Notes under the pieces: generated by a model
The model's database searches: none
What the model was told of the DNA's origin: nothing
The model's input: only the letters and a program-made list of their open reading frames with translations
Shown: positions 24,589 to 33,264 of the stretch, piece by piece
Position numbering within the stretch: the first letter of the stretch is position 1
Layout of the letters: every line of letters begins with the position of its first letter
From: Mycolicibacterium sp. GF69
GTDB lineage: Bacteria > Actinomycetota > Actinomycetes > Mycobacteriales > Mycobacteriaceae
Assembly: GCF_003284965.1 (NCBI RefSeq)
Contig: NZ_QMEW01000035.1
Location: 1 to 54,068 of the forward strand
DNA: 54,068 nt
Direction of reading: 5' to 3'
Made by a program: the position numbers and the translations under genes

Positions 24589-25362
24589 CTACAGCGGGGT
24601 GACGTAGTGACCGCTGATGCCGCCGTCGACCAGAAACGCCGAAGCAGTGATGAACGACGCGTCGTCGCTGGCGAGGAACGCCACCGCGGCCCCGAGTTCC
24701 TCCGGTTCGGCGAACCGGCCGACCGGGATGTGCACCAGCCGTCGCGCCGCGCGTTCGGGATCCTTGGCGAACAACTCCTGCAGCAGCGGGGTGTTCACCG
24801 GCCCGGGACACAACGCATTGACCCGGATGCCCTGGCGCGCGTACTGCACGCCGAGTTCGCGCGACATCGCCAGCACGCCGCCCTTGGACGCCGTGTAGGA
24901 GATCTGTGAGGTGGCCGAACCCATCACCGCCACGAACGACGCCGTGTTGATGACCGAGCCCTTCTGCCGGGGCACCATGTGCCGCAGTGCCGCCTTGCAG
25001 CAGAAGAACACCGACTTGAGGTTGATGTCCTGCACCCGCTGCCACGCATCGATGCCGGTGTTCTCGATCAGGTCGTCCTCGGGCGGACTGATCCCCGCGT
25101 TGTTGAACGCGATGTCCACCGACCCGTAGGTCTCGGCGGCGGTGTCGAACAACACGTTCACCGCCACCTGGTCGGCGACGTCGACGGGTACGAACAGGCC
25201 GTTCAGGTCGTCGGCGACCGTCTTGCCGGCCGCCGGATCGATGTCACCGATGACGACGGTGGCGCCTTCGGCCGCCATCCGCTTGGCGCTCGCCAGGCCG
25301 ATGCCGCTGGCGCCGCCGGTGACGACGGCGACCTTGCCCGCGAGTCGTTGCGTCAGATCCAT
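24589..25362 (-). CDS. Short-chain dehydrogenase/reductase (Rv2857c-like)
   Basis: A 257-residue classical SDR. TGGASGIG cofactor site near the N-terminus, NNAG motif, catalytic Ser in INTASFVAVMG, YTASK (Tyr/Lys pair), and the closing ITASAFLVDGG. An Asp after the second strand (IGDIDP) suggests NAD preference. Its ATG follows directly on the ALDH stop codon, so it belongs to the glutamine-synthetase-like/GATase/ALDH operon. It may handle an alcohol/aldehyde intermediate of the amine pathway (inference). The order matches Rv2857c-Rv2860c in M. tuberculosis. Confidence 0.92.
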   Translation of the reverse strand: MDLTQRLAGKVAVVTGGASGIGLASAKRMAAEGATVVIGDIDPAAGKTVADDLNGLFVPVDVADQVAVNVLFDTAAETYGSVDIAFNNAGISPPEDDLIENTGIDAWQRVQDINLKSVFFCCKAALRHMVPRQKGSVINTASFVAVMGSATSQISYTASKGGVLAMSRELGVQYARQGIRVNALCPGPVNTPLLQELFAKDPERAARRLVHIPVGRFAEPEELGAAVAFLASDDASFITASAFLVDGGISGHYVTPL

Positions 25363-26739
25363 CTAGGTCGCCTCCCGGCCATCATCGATCGAGATGAAGA
25401 CGTTCTTGGTCTCGGTGAACGACAGCGGCGCATCGGGGCCGAGTTCGCGGCCGAGCCCCGACTGTTTGAAGCCGCCGAATGGCGTGTTGTAGCGCACCGA
25501 GGAATGCGAATTGACCGACAGGTTGCCCGCTTCCACCGCGCGCGATACCCGCACCGCCCGCGACAGGTTGTCCGTCCAGATCGACCCGGACAAACCGTAG
25601 GGGGTGTCGTTGGCGAGCGCGATCGCGTCGGCCTCGTCGTCGAACGGCAACACCGTGACGACCGGGCCGAAGATCTCCTCGCGCACGCTGCGGTCGGTGC
25701 GCTGCGGCGTGAGCACCGTCGGCGGGAACCAGTAGCCCGGGCCCGACGGCGCCGCCCCCTGGAACGCCAGGGGTGCGCCGTCGGGAACGAAAGATGCCAC
25801 GGCGTTTCTATGCACCCTGGACACCAGCGGACCCATCTCGGTGTCCCTGGCTCGGGGATCACCGACCACGACACCTTTGACCGCGGGCTCGAACAACTCC
25901 ATGAAGCGGTCGTAGACACTGCGCTGCACCAGGATTCGACTGCGGGCGCAGCAGTCCTGGCCCGCGTTGTCGAACACCCCGTAGGGCGCGGTGGCCGCCG
26001 CCTGCTCCAGATCGCAGTCGTCGAACACGATGTTGGCGCTCTTGCCGCCCAACTCGAGCGTGACGCGCTTGACCTGCTTGGCCGCCCCCGCCATCACCCG
26101 GGTGCCGACCTCGGTGGAGCCGGTGAACACCACCTTGCGCACATCGGGGTGGCTCACGAACCGTTCGCCGACCACCGAGCCCTTGCCCGGCAGCACACAG
26201 AACAGATCGGCGGGTAGCCCGGCTTCGAGGGCCAGCTCGCCCAGCCGGATCGTGGTGAGCGGTGTCCATTCGGCGGGTTTGATCAGCACCGCGTTGCCCG
26301 CGGCCAGCGCCGGTGCGAAGCCCCACGATGCGATCGTCATCGGGAAGTTCCACGGGGTGATCACACCGACCACGCCGAGCGGCTCGTTGAACGTCACATC
26401 GAGTCCACCCGCGACAGGAATCTGCTTGCCGGACAGGCGTTCCGGTGCGCCGGCGTAGAAGTGCAGCACATCGCGGACGTGGCCGGCCTCCCATTCGGCG
26501 TTACCGATCGGATGCCCGGAGTTGGCGACCTCCAGCGCCGCCAACTCGTCGACGTGCGCGTCGACCATCTCCGCGAAGGCGCGCAGCGCAGCGGCCCGCG
26601 CGGCAGGTTCCGCTCGCGCCCAATCCCGTTGCGCCGCCTTCGCCCGCGCCACCGTATCGTCGACCGCGGCCTCGTCGGTCTGCTCGACCGTGCGCAACAA
26701 CTCCTCGGTCGCCGGGTTGATCACCTCGGATGTGCTCAA
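25363..26739 (-). CDS. aldC: Aldehyde dehydrogenase
   Basis: A 458-residue NAD(P)-dependent aldehyde dehydrogenase. Visible: PWNFPMTIASWGFAPALAAG, FTGSTEVGTRVM, catalytic Glu in VTLELGGKSANIVF, nucleophile Cys in NAGQDCCARSRI, and EEIFGPVVTVLPF. In the puu-type amine pathway an ALDH oxidises the gamma-glutamyl-aminoaldehyde; its gene neighbours fit that role here. The start is TTG overlapping the GATase stop (TTGA); longer in-frame extensions run into the GATase gene and are not conserved. It lies directly upstream of the SDR with no spacer. Corresponds to Rv2858c. Confidence 0.93.
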   Translation of the reverse strand: MSTSEVINPATEELLRTVEQTDEAAVDDTVARAKAAQRDWARAEPAARAAALRAFAEMVDAHVDELAALEVANSGHPIGNAEWEAGHVRDVLHFYAGAPERLSGKQIPVAGGLDVTFNEPLGVVGVITPWNFPMTIASWGFAPALAAGNAVLIKPAEWTPLTTIRLGELALEAGLPADLFCVLPGKGSVVGERFVSHPDVRKVVFTGSTEVGTRVMAGAAKQVKRVTLELGGKSANIVFDDCDLEQAAATAPYGVFDNAGQDCCARSRILVQRSVYDRFMELFEPAVKGVVVGDPRARDTEMGPLVSRVHRNAVASFVPDGAPLAFQGAAPSGPGYWFPPTVLTPQRTDRSVREEIFGPVVTVLPFDDEADAIALANDTPYGLSGSIWTDNLSRAVRVSRAVEAGNLSVNSHSSVRYNTPFGGFKQSGLGRELGPDAPLSFTETKNVFISIDDGREAT

Positions 26740-27509
26740 GCTTTCGCCCTTTCGCTCGCATATGCGCCGGCGGCTTCCACGACCGCGGCGAACAACCGCA
26801 GATCGTCGAGACGCTCTTCGGGATGCCACTGCACCGCCAGAACGAACGCGTCGCCCAGGATCTCGACCGCCTCGATGACGCCGTCCTCGTCCTGCGCGCT
26901 GACCACCAAACCGTCGCCGGGGCGGTCGATCGCCTGGTGGTGATAGCACTGCGCATCCGACGAGTCGCCGATCAGCCCGGCCAACCGCGTGCCCGGCACC
27001 GTGCGGACCGTTGAGGTGCTGAACACCGCGCTGCCCTGCTGGTGGCGGCCGTGTCCGATGACGTCGGGCAGATGCTGGTGCAGCGTGCCGCCCAATGCGA
27101 CGTTGAGCACCTGGGCGCCGCGGCAGATACCCAACACCGGCATGCCACGCCGCATCGCACCCCGTACCAGCGCGAACTCGAGCTCGTCACGGCGACGGTC
27201 CTCAGCGACGTCCTCGTCGGTGGCCGGATGCCGCTCCTGGCCGTAGGAAGCGGGCACCACATCGCGGCCGCCGGTGAGGATGAGCCCGTCGAGCCCGTCG
27301 AGCAGCCGCTCGGCGATGTCGGCGTCGACAGGTTGCGGCGGCAGCAACACCGAGGTGCCACCGGCCAGTCCGACTCCGTCGAAGTAGATCGCGGGCAGAA
27401 AGCTCGCCCGCACATCCCACACGCCGGTCTGCGCCTGCTGCAGGTAAGTGGTCAACCCGAGCACGGGCCGGCCCTTATTCTGCCGAGCGGCGGAGTCAGA
27501 GCCGCTCAA
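26736..27509 (-). CDS. Class I glutamine amidotransferase-like hydrolase (PuuD/Rv2859c-like)
   Basis: A roughly 257-residue peptidase C26-type protein: GLILTGGRDVVPASYG, nucleophile Cys in MPVLGICRGAQVLNV, NVALGGTLHQHLPD, and catalytic His in VLAVQWHPEE. It resembles gamma-glutamyl-GABA hydrolase, which removes glutamate at the end of the puu pathway. I chose the TTG at 27509, overlapping the upstream gene by 14 nt, so that the conserved RPVLGLTTYLQ strand is preceded by several residues; a GTG at 27464 would start inside that strand. The assignment to gamma-glutamyl hydrolysis rests on the neighbouring GlnA4-type and ALDH genes. Confidence 0.85.
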   Translation of the reverse strand: MSGSDSAARQNKGRPVLGLTTYLQQAQTGVWDVRASFLPAIYFDGVGLAGGTSVLLPPQPVDADIAERLLDGLDGLILTGGRDVVPASYGQERHPATDEDVAEDRRRDELEFALVRGAMRRGMPVLGICRGAQVLNVALGGTLHQHLPDVIGHGRHQQGSAVFSTSTVRTVPGTRLAGLIGDSSDAQCYHHQAIDRPGDGLVVSAQDEDGVIEAVEILGDAFVLAVQWHPEERLDDLRLFAAVVEAAGAYASERAKA

Positions 27510-28863
27510 AGCCCCGCACCCTCTCCCAGTCGGTGACGGCGGCGTTGAACGCGGCCAGCTCGACGCGGGCATTGTTGAGGTAGTGCTCGACGACGTCGTC
27601 GCCGAACGCCGCCCGCGCGACCTCGGACTTCTCGAACAACGCGGCGGCTTCGGTGAGTGTCGTCGGAAGTCGTTCTGCGCCACTGGTGTACGCATTGCCC
27701 TCCGTGGGATCGGACAGCTCGAGCTCGCGCTCGATACCGTACAGGCCACCGGCGATCAGCGCCGAGACCGCGAGGTACTGGTTGACGTCGCCGCCGGGCG
27801 CCCGGTTCTCCATCCGCATGCCGTGACCGTGGCCGACGACCCGCAGCGCGCAGGTGCGGTTGTCCAGCCCCCAGGCGATCGCCGTCGGTGCGAAACTGCC
27901 GTCGACGAACCGCTTGTAGGAGTTGATGTTCGGCGCGTAGAACAGCGTGAGTTCACGCAGCGTCGCCAACTGGCCGGCGATGAAGCTGCGGAACATCGGT
28001 GACATGCCCAGCGGGTCCTCTTCGGCGGCACACACCGCCGAACCATCAGTGCCCCGCAACGAGATGTGGATGTGGCAGCTGTTGCCCTCGCGCTCATCGA
28101 ATTTCGCCATGAACGTCAGGCTCTTGCCGTGCTGGTCGGCGATCTCCTTGGCGCCGTTCTTGTAGATCGTGTGGTTGTCACAGGTGACGCGCGCATGGTC
28201 ATAGCGGAACGCGATCTCCTGCTGACCGACATTGCATTCACCCTTGACGCCTTCGCAGTACATGCCCGCTCCGGTCATACCGAGCCGGATGTCGCGCAGC
28301 AGCGGCTCCATCCGCGTCGAACCGAGCATCGCGTAATCGACGTTGTAGTCGGAGGCCGCGGTCATCCCCCGGTACCCCTTCGCCCACGCCTCGCGGTAGC
28401 CGTCGTCGAACACCATGAACTCGAGTTCGGTGCCGACGTATGGGATCAGACCGCGTTCGGCGAGCCGATCGATCTGGTGGTTGAGAATACTGCGCGGGGC
28501 CTGGCGAACGGGGCTGCCGTCGTGCCAGCCGAGGTCGGCCATCACCAACGCAGTCCCCGGCAGCCACGGAATCATCCGCAGCGTGGCGAAGTCGGGCGTC
28601 ATCACCATGTCGCCGTACCCGGTCTCCCAGCTCGACATCGAGTACCCGCCAACGGTGTTCATGTCGACGTCGACCGCCATGAGGTAGTTGCAACATTCGG
28701 CGCCGTGCGCGCCGACCTCCTCGACGAACAACCGGCCCGACACCCGCTTGCCGGTCAGCCTGCCCTGCATGTCGCAGAAGGCGACGATGACCGTGTCGAT
28801 GTCCCCGGCCGCCACCAGCTGTTCGAGGTCGTCCTGCGAGAGCATGCCCGATGTGAGGCTCAT
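27496..28863 (-). CDS. glnA4: Glutamine synthetase-like gamma-glutamyl-amine ligase (GlnA4-type)
   Basis: A 455-residue GS-fold ligase. Conserved catalytic segments are present: GTELEFMVFDD, GECNVGQQEIAF, NSCHIHISL, KRFVDGSFAPTAIAWG, and MRMENRAPGGDVNQYLA. The adenylylation Tyr region of GlnA1 is absent. Homologues in Streptomyces (GlnA3/GlnA4) ligate glutamate to polyamines or ethanolamine rather than to ammonia. The operon (ligase, GATase, ALDH, SDR) closely parallels the PuuA-C-D route and supports an amine substrate. ATG 28863 has AAGG upstream; ATG 28845 is an alternative. Corresponds to Rv2860c (457 residues). Confidence 0.9.
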   Translation of the reverse strand: MSLTSGMLSQDDLEQLVAAGDIDTVIVAFCDMQGRLTGKRVSGRLFVEEVGAHGAECCNYLMAVDVDMNTVGGYSMSSWETGYGDMVMTPDFATLRMIPWLPGTALVMADLGWHDGSPVRQAPRSILNHQIDRLAERGLIPYVGTELEFMVFDDGYREAWAKGYRGMTAASDYNVDYAMLGSTRMEPLLRDIRLGMTGAGMYCEGVKGECNVGQQEIAFRYDHARVTCDNHTIYKNGAKEIADQHGKSLTFMAKFDEREGNSCHIHISLRGTDGSAVCAAEEDPLGMSPMFRSFIAGQLATLRELTLFYAPNINSYKRFVDGSFAPTAIAWGLDNRTCALRVVGHGHGMRMENRAPGGDVNQYLAVSALIAGGLYGIERELELSDPTEGNAYTSGAERLPTTLTEAAALFEKSEVARAAFGDDVVEHYLNNARVELAAFNAAVTDWERVRGFERL

Positions 28864-29034
28864 CTGTGTGGGGCCTTTCCTCGATACCGCTGACGAGATG
28901 GTGCTGACGGAATGTTGCCGACGGTGCCCCGGGGGTTGCTCGCGGCAGGTGCGGCCGTCGCGGTTCTACGGCCCCACCAGCATCGAGTCGACCCACGTCA
29001 CACCCGCCCCAGGTTTCGCTGGCGTCAACAAGGG

Positions 29035-29040
29035 TAATGT
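29035..29040 (+). promoter_or_regulatory. Possible leaderless -10 for the NAGGN genes
   Basis: TAATGT ends seven bases before the GTG that begins the amidotransferase. The 184-bp gap also has to hold the divergent glnA4 promoter; I saw no other clear signals in it. Confidence 0.4.
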
Positions 29041-29047
29041 CGAGGGG

Positions 29048-30871
29048 GTGTGTGGAGCCACCGGCGAGGTGCGTCTCGACGGCCGGGTACCTGATGTCGC
29101 AGCTGTCTCGGCCATGGCCGAGGCGATGGCGCCAAGGGGTCCGGACTCGGCGGGCGCGTGGTCTCAAGGCAGAGTCGCGCTCGGTCATCGTCGCCTGAAG
29201 ATCATCGACCTCTCCGAAGCGGGCGGCCAGCCCATGCTCGACTCCGAACTGGGGCTGGCGGTCGCGTGGAACGGCTGCATCTACAACTACCAGCAGTTGC
29301 GCCGCGAGCTGCGCGACCACGGCTACCGGTTCTTCTCGCACAGCGACACCGAAGTGCTGCTCAAGGCGTACCACCACTGGGGCGACCGGTTCGTCGACCG
29401 CCTCTACGGGATGTTCGCCTTCGCGATCGTCGAGCGCGACAGCGGCCGGGTGCTGCTCGGGCGCGACCGGCTCGGTATCAAACCGCTGTATGTCAGCGAG
29501 AACTCCGCCCGCATCAGGTTCGCGTCATCGCTACCCGCTCTACTCGCCGGCGGTGATGTCGACACCCGCATCGACCCGGTCGCCCTGCACCACTACATGA
29601 CGTTCCACTCGGTGGTCCCCGCGCCGCGCACGATCCTGCGCGGGGTGACCAAGGTACCGCCCGCGTCGCTGGTGGCGATCGAACCCGACGGCCGCCGCAC
29701 GACCACCACGTACTGGGAACCCGACTTCACGCGGCACGCGGACCGGGCCGACTGGTCCGAACGGGACTGGGAAGACGCCGTTCTCAGTTCGCTGCGCGTC
29801 GCGGTCGAGCGCCGGCTGGTCGCCGATGTCCCGGTGGGCTGCCTGCTCTCCGGCGGTGTCGACTCCAGCCTGATCGTCGGGCTTCTCGCCGAGGCGGGCC
29901 AGCACGGCCTGGCCACGTTCTCCATCGGTTTCGAATCCGTCGGCGGCGTCGCCGGTGACGAGTTCAAGTACTCCGACATCATCGCCGAGCGCTTCGGCAC
30001 CGACCACCACCAGATCCGCATCGGCACCGAGCGCATGCTGCCCGCGCTCGACGGCGCGATCGGCGCCATGAGCGAACCGATGGTCAGCCACGACTGCGTG
30101 GCGTTCTACCTGCTCAGCCAGGAAGTCGCCAAACACGTCAAGGTCGTGCAGTCCGGCCAGGGCGCCGACGAGGTGTTCGCCGGATACCACTGGTATCCCC
30201 CACTCGGCGCGCCGGACGCGGCCTCCGTCGACGGTTCGGTCGCCAGCTACCGCAAGGCGTTCTTCGACCGCGACCAGGCCGGATACGACGCGCTGGTCTC
30301 ACCGGCGTACCAGCCGGAGACGCTCGGTCGCCGACCAGACGACCCGAGCTTGCGTTTCGTCACCGAGAACTTCGCGCGCGCGGGCGCCGAAACCGGCATC
30401 GACCGCGCGTTGCGGCTCGACACCACCGTGATGCTGGTCGACGACCCGGTCAAGCGCGTGGACAACATGACCATGGCCTGGGGGCTCGAGGGTCGCGTGC
30501 CGTTCCTCGACCATGACCTGGTCGAACTGGCCGCGACGTGTCCGCCCGAGTTGAAGATCGCGCACGAGGGCAAGGGCGTTCTCAAGCAGGCCGCGCGCCA
30601 GGTCATCCCGTCGGAGGTCATCGACCGGCCGAAGGGTTACTTCCCCGTGCCTGCGCTCACCCACCTCGAGGGGCCCTACCTCGACATGGTGCGCGACGCG
30701 GTGTACGCGCCCGCCGCCAAGGAGCGCGATCTGTTCCGGCCCGCGGCGATCGACCGGCTGCTTGCCGACCCGAACGGGCGGCTGACCCCGCTGCGCGGCA
30801 ACGAACTGTGGCAACTGGCGCTGCTCGAGCTGTGGCTGCAGCGGCACGGCATCACCGGGCCGGCGGCATGA
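29048..30871 (+). CDS. N-acetylglutaminylglutamine amidotransferase (asparagine synthase family)
   Basis: A 607-residue class II amidotransferase. The N-terminal glutaminase needs Cys directly after the initiator Met, which fixes the GTG at 29048 (V-C-G-A-T-G). It has MAPRGPDSAG, LGHRRLKIIDLS and WNGCIYNY. The C-terminal synthetase domain carries the ATP-pyrophosphatase loop LLSGGVDSSLIVGLL and SGQGADEVFAGYHW. Paired with the following GNAT/ATP-grasp gene, it matches the known two-gene set for the osmoprotectant N-acetylglutaminylglutamine amide, where it amidates the dipeptide. The next gene overlaps by 4 nt. The peptidase M42 gene that often completes the set elsewhere is not adjacent here. 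Confidence 0.87.
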   Translation: MCGATGEVRLDGRVPDVAAVSAMAEAMAPRGPDSAGAWSQGRVALGHRRLKIIDLSEAGGQPMLDSELGLAVAWNGCIYNYQQLRRELRDHGYRFFSHSDTEVLLKAYHHWGDRFVDRLYGMFAFAIVERDSGRVLLGRDRLGIKPLYVSENSARIRFASSLPALLAGGDVDTRIDPVALHHYMTFHSVVPAPRTILRGVTKVPPASLVAIEPDGRRTTTTYWEPDFTRHADRADWSERDWEDAVLSSLRVAVERRLVADVPVGCLLSGGVDSSLIVGLLAEAGQHGLATFSIGFESVGGVAGDEFKYSDIIAERFGTDHHQIRIGTERMLPALDGAIGAMSEPMVSHDCVAFYLLSQEVAKHVKVVQSGQGADEVFAGYHWYPPLGAPDAASVDGSVASYRKAFFDRDQAGYDALVSPAYQPETLGRRPDDPSLRFVTENFARAGAETGIDRALRLDTTVMLVDDPVKRVDNMTMAWGLEGRVPFLDHDLVELAATCPPELKIAHEGKGVLKQAARQVIPSEVIDRPKGYFPVPALTHLEGPYLDMVRDAVYAPAAKERDLFRPAAIDRLLADPNGRLTPLRGNELWQLALLELWLQRHGITGPAA

Positions 30872-32637
30872 CGGCGCTCGATCCCGAGACCGGTCAGACC
30901 GAGGCCATCACGCTCGGCTTGCACGACGCCTCACCGCAATATCTCGTCGATGTCATGGCCGACGATGTGGTGATCGAAATGGGCTGGGGCCGACTAATTT
31001 TCGGCCAGACATTCGCCGAGCCCGAGAAGCTGGCCGAAGTGTTGCGCCACGAGGGACCGGGCCGTCGCGACATCTGTATCTACGCCCGCGAACCCCACGT
31101 CCTGGTCTCGATGGCCCCCGCCGAACTCTTCATCGATCCGAGCCACACCTATCGGCTCAGGTTCACCGAGGACGACGAGCCGGATCCGTCGCTGAGCGGG
31201 TTCTCGATCCGCACATTGCAGGACGTCGACGAAGCCGACGAGATGAATCGCGTCTACGTGCGCTGCGGCATGGTGCCCGGGCCCGTCGAGGTGTTGTGGC
31301 AGAACCACCTGGACCAGGAGGCGGTCGACTACCTGGTCGCGGTGCGCGACGACGACGGATCCGTGCTGGGCACCGTCACCGGCGTCGACCACAAACGGTT
31401 GTTCTCCGACCCCGAGAACGGCTCGAGCCTGTGGACGCTGGCCGTCGACCCGGCGTCCAGCCTGCCCGGTGTCGGTGCCGCGCTCACCCGCGCGCTCGCC
31501 TCGATCTACCGCGACCGGGGCCGTGCCTACATGGACCTGTCGGTGAGCCATGACAACGCCGCCGCGATCGCGCTCTACGAGAAACTCGGCTTCGAGCGGG
31601 TGCCGGTGATGGCGGTCAAACGCAAGAACGCGATCAACGAACCGCTGTTCACGCATCCGCCGGAGACCATCGAGGACCTCAACCCCTACGCGCGGATCAT
31701 CGCCGACGAGGCCATGCGCCGCGGCATCTGGGTGGAAGTGCTCGACGCCGGGGCCGGTGAGATGCGCCTCTCGCACGGCGGCCGCAGCGTCCTCACCCGA
31801 GAGTCGTTGTCGGAGTTCACCTCTGCGGTGGCGATGGCGCGTTGTGATGACAAGCGGCTGACGCGCCGCCTGGTCTCCGAGAAGGGCATCGCGGTACCCA
31901 AGGGGCGGTTGGCCACCTTCGACGAAAAAGATCACGACTTCCTCGAGGAGGTCGGCGACGTGGTGGTCAAACCGACCCGCGGTGAGCAGGGCAAGGGCAT
32001 CACCGTCGGAATCAGCAGCCCCGAGGAGTTGGACGCCGCGCTGACCCGCGCCCGCGAGGAGCACCCCCATGTGCTGATCGAGCAGCGGGCCCCCGGTGAC
32101 GACCTTCGCCTGGTGGTCATCGACGGCAAGGTGGTCGCCGCCGCGCTACGCAGGCCGGCAGAGGTCGTCGGCACCGGACACCACACCGTGCGCGAGCTGA
32201 TCGACGCGCAGAGCCGGCGCCGGGCGGCGGCCACGGGCGGCGAGTCGCGCATCCCGATCGACGCGGTCACCGAGTCGACGGTCGCCGAAGCGGGCTGGTC
32301 GTTCGACGACGTGCTGCCCGAAGGCAACCGCCTGCGGGTGCGCCGGACCGCCAACCTGCACCAGGGCGGCACCATCCACGATGTCACCGCGAAGGTGAAC
32401 TCACACCTGTGCGAGGTCGCGGTCAAGGCGGCCCACGCGATCGGCATACCGGTGACCGGTATCGACCTGCTGGTGCCCGATGTCACCGAGGCGGAGTACG
32501 TGTTCATCGAGGCCAACGAGCGGCCCGGGCTGGCCAATCACGAACCACAGCCCACCGCAAAGGCTTTCGTCGATTTCCTGTTCCCGGGCAGCCCCGCGCT
32601 GCCGCAGGCGTGGACGCCGGAAGAGGCGTCCGGCTGA
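30868..32637 (+). CDS. N-acetylglutaminylglutamine synthetase (GNAT + ATP-grasp fusion)
   Basis: A 589-residue fusion. A GNAT domain lies at about 100-250, with SLWTLAVDPASSLPGVGAAL and NAAAIALYEKLGFERVPV. An ATP-grasp ligase occupies about 300-575: VVVKPTRGEQGKGITVGI, EQRAPGDDLRLVVIDGKVVA and the metal/ATP segment FIEANERPG. This layout is specific to the NAGGN synthetase, which acetylates glutamine and ligates it to a second glutamine. The ATG overlaps the amidotransferase stop (ATGA). The end is 1 bp from the end of the convergent hydrolase-like gene. Confidence 0.88.
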   Translation: MTALDPETGQTEAITLGLHDASPQYLVDVMADDVVIEMGWGRLIFGQTFAEPEKLAEVLRHEGPGRRDICIYAREPHVLVSMAPAELFIDPSHTYRLRFTEDDEPDPSLSGFSIRTLQDVDEADEMNRVYVRCGMVPGPVEVLWQNHLDQEAVDYLVAVRDDDGSVLGTVTGVDHKRLFSDPENGSSLWTLAVDPASSLPGVGAALTRALASIYRDRGRAYMDLSVSHDNAAAIALYEKLGFERVPVMAVKRKNAINEPLFTHPPETIEDLNPYARIIADEAMRRGIWVEVLDAGAGEMRLSHGGRSVLTRESLSEFTSAVAMARCDDKRLTRRLVSEKGIAVPKGRLATFDEKDHDFLEEVGDVVVKPTRGEQGKGITVGISSPEELDAALTRAREEHPHVLIEQRAPGDDLRLVVIDGKVVAAALRRPAEVVGTGHHTVRELIDAQSRRRAAATGGESRIPIDAVTESTVAEAGWSFDDVLPEGNRLRVRRTANLHQGGTIHDVTAKVNSHLCEVAVKAAHAIGIPVTGIDLLVPDVTEAEYVFIEANERPGLANHEPQPTAKAFVDFLFPGSPALPQAWTPEEASG

Positions 32638-32638
32638 G

Positions 32639-33202
32639 CTACCAGGTGCTGGTGCGCATCACGATTTCGGCGGCCAACTGTGCCGTCGACTCCGCGGCGT
32701 TTCGCCTGCCCAGCAGATCGACCATCCGGTAGTCGCCGTACACGTAACGCTGGCTGGCCTTGGCCACCGCTCGCGCCGCCGGCGTGCTGACCAAGGCGGT
32801 GGTGTTCATCTCGACCGGCGGGCAGTGCTCGTCGCGGATCACCCCGGCAGCGTCGGCGACCCGCGGATGCCCTCGGTCGATGACGACCAGCCCGATGAAC
32901 CGGTCGAGCCGCGTGGCGGCGAGCTCCCAAGCCAACTCGCCACCGATTCGGTCCCCCACCAGCAGCGCCCATTTCACGTCGAGCGCATCGAGGATGGCCA
33001 CGACCGATTTGGCGGTCAGCCGCGGATCGGGGGCGACGACGACGGTCCGCAGCGATGCGGTGTGCAAACGTTGGCACACCGCGTCGTAGGCCGCGGTCGA
33101 CTGATGACCGGCGCCCAGCACCACCACCACCGAGCCCTTCTCGGGACCGGCGAGATCGACGGGCACGCTGATTCCCTCAACGGTGACCCTCGTGGATGGC
33201 AT
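32639..33202 (-). CDS. Alpha/beta-hydrolase-fold protein lacking the catalytic nucleophile
   Basis: A 187-residue protein with alpha/beta-hydrolase layout: strand SVVVVLGAGH near the N-terminus, then WALLVGDRIGGELAWELAA, the position of the nucleophile elbow. The expected G-x-Ser-x-G reads G-D-R-I-G (83-87), with Arg85 where Ser should be, so it is probably catalytically inactive or uses another chemistry. It is also shorter than active relatives. No signal peptide. It follows the lipoprotein gene by 62 bp on the same strand and converges on the NAGGN synthetase gene. Function unknown; a binding or regulatory role is possible. Confidence 0.65.
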   Translation of the reverse strand: MPSTRVTVEGISVPVDLAGPEKGSVVVVLGAGHQSTAAYDAVCQRLHTASLRTVVVAPDPRLTAKSVVAILDALDVKWALLVGDRIGGELAWELAATRLDRFIGLVVIDRGHPRVADAAGVIRDEHCPPVEMNTTALVSTPAARAVAKASQRYVYGDYRMVDLLGRRNAAESTAQLAAEIVMRTSTW

Positions 33203-33264
33203 TGGGCCACGCTACAGCGGCGGGCGGAGCGCCGCGGTCGTTTCGCCGGGAGTGAACGTGCGGA

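Noticed and set aside
28688..29047. Extended N-terminus for the NAGGN amidotransferase
   Set aside because: Class II glutaminase domains require Cys as the first residue after Met; upstream in-frame codons would bury it.
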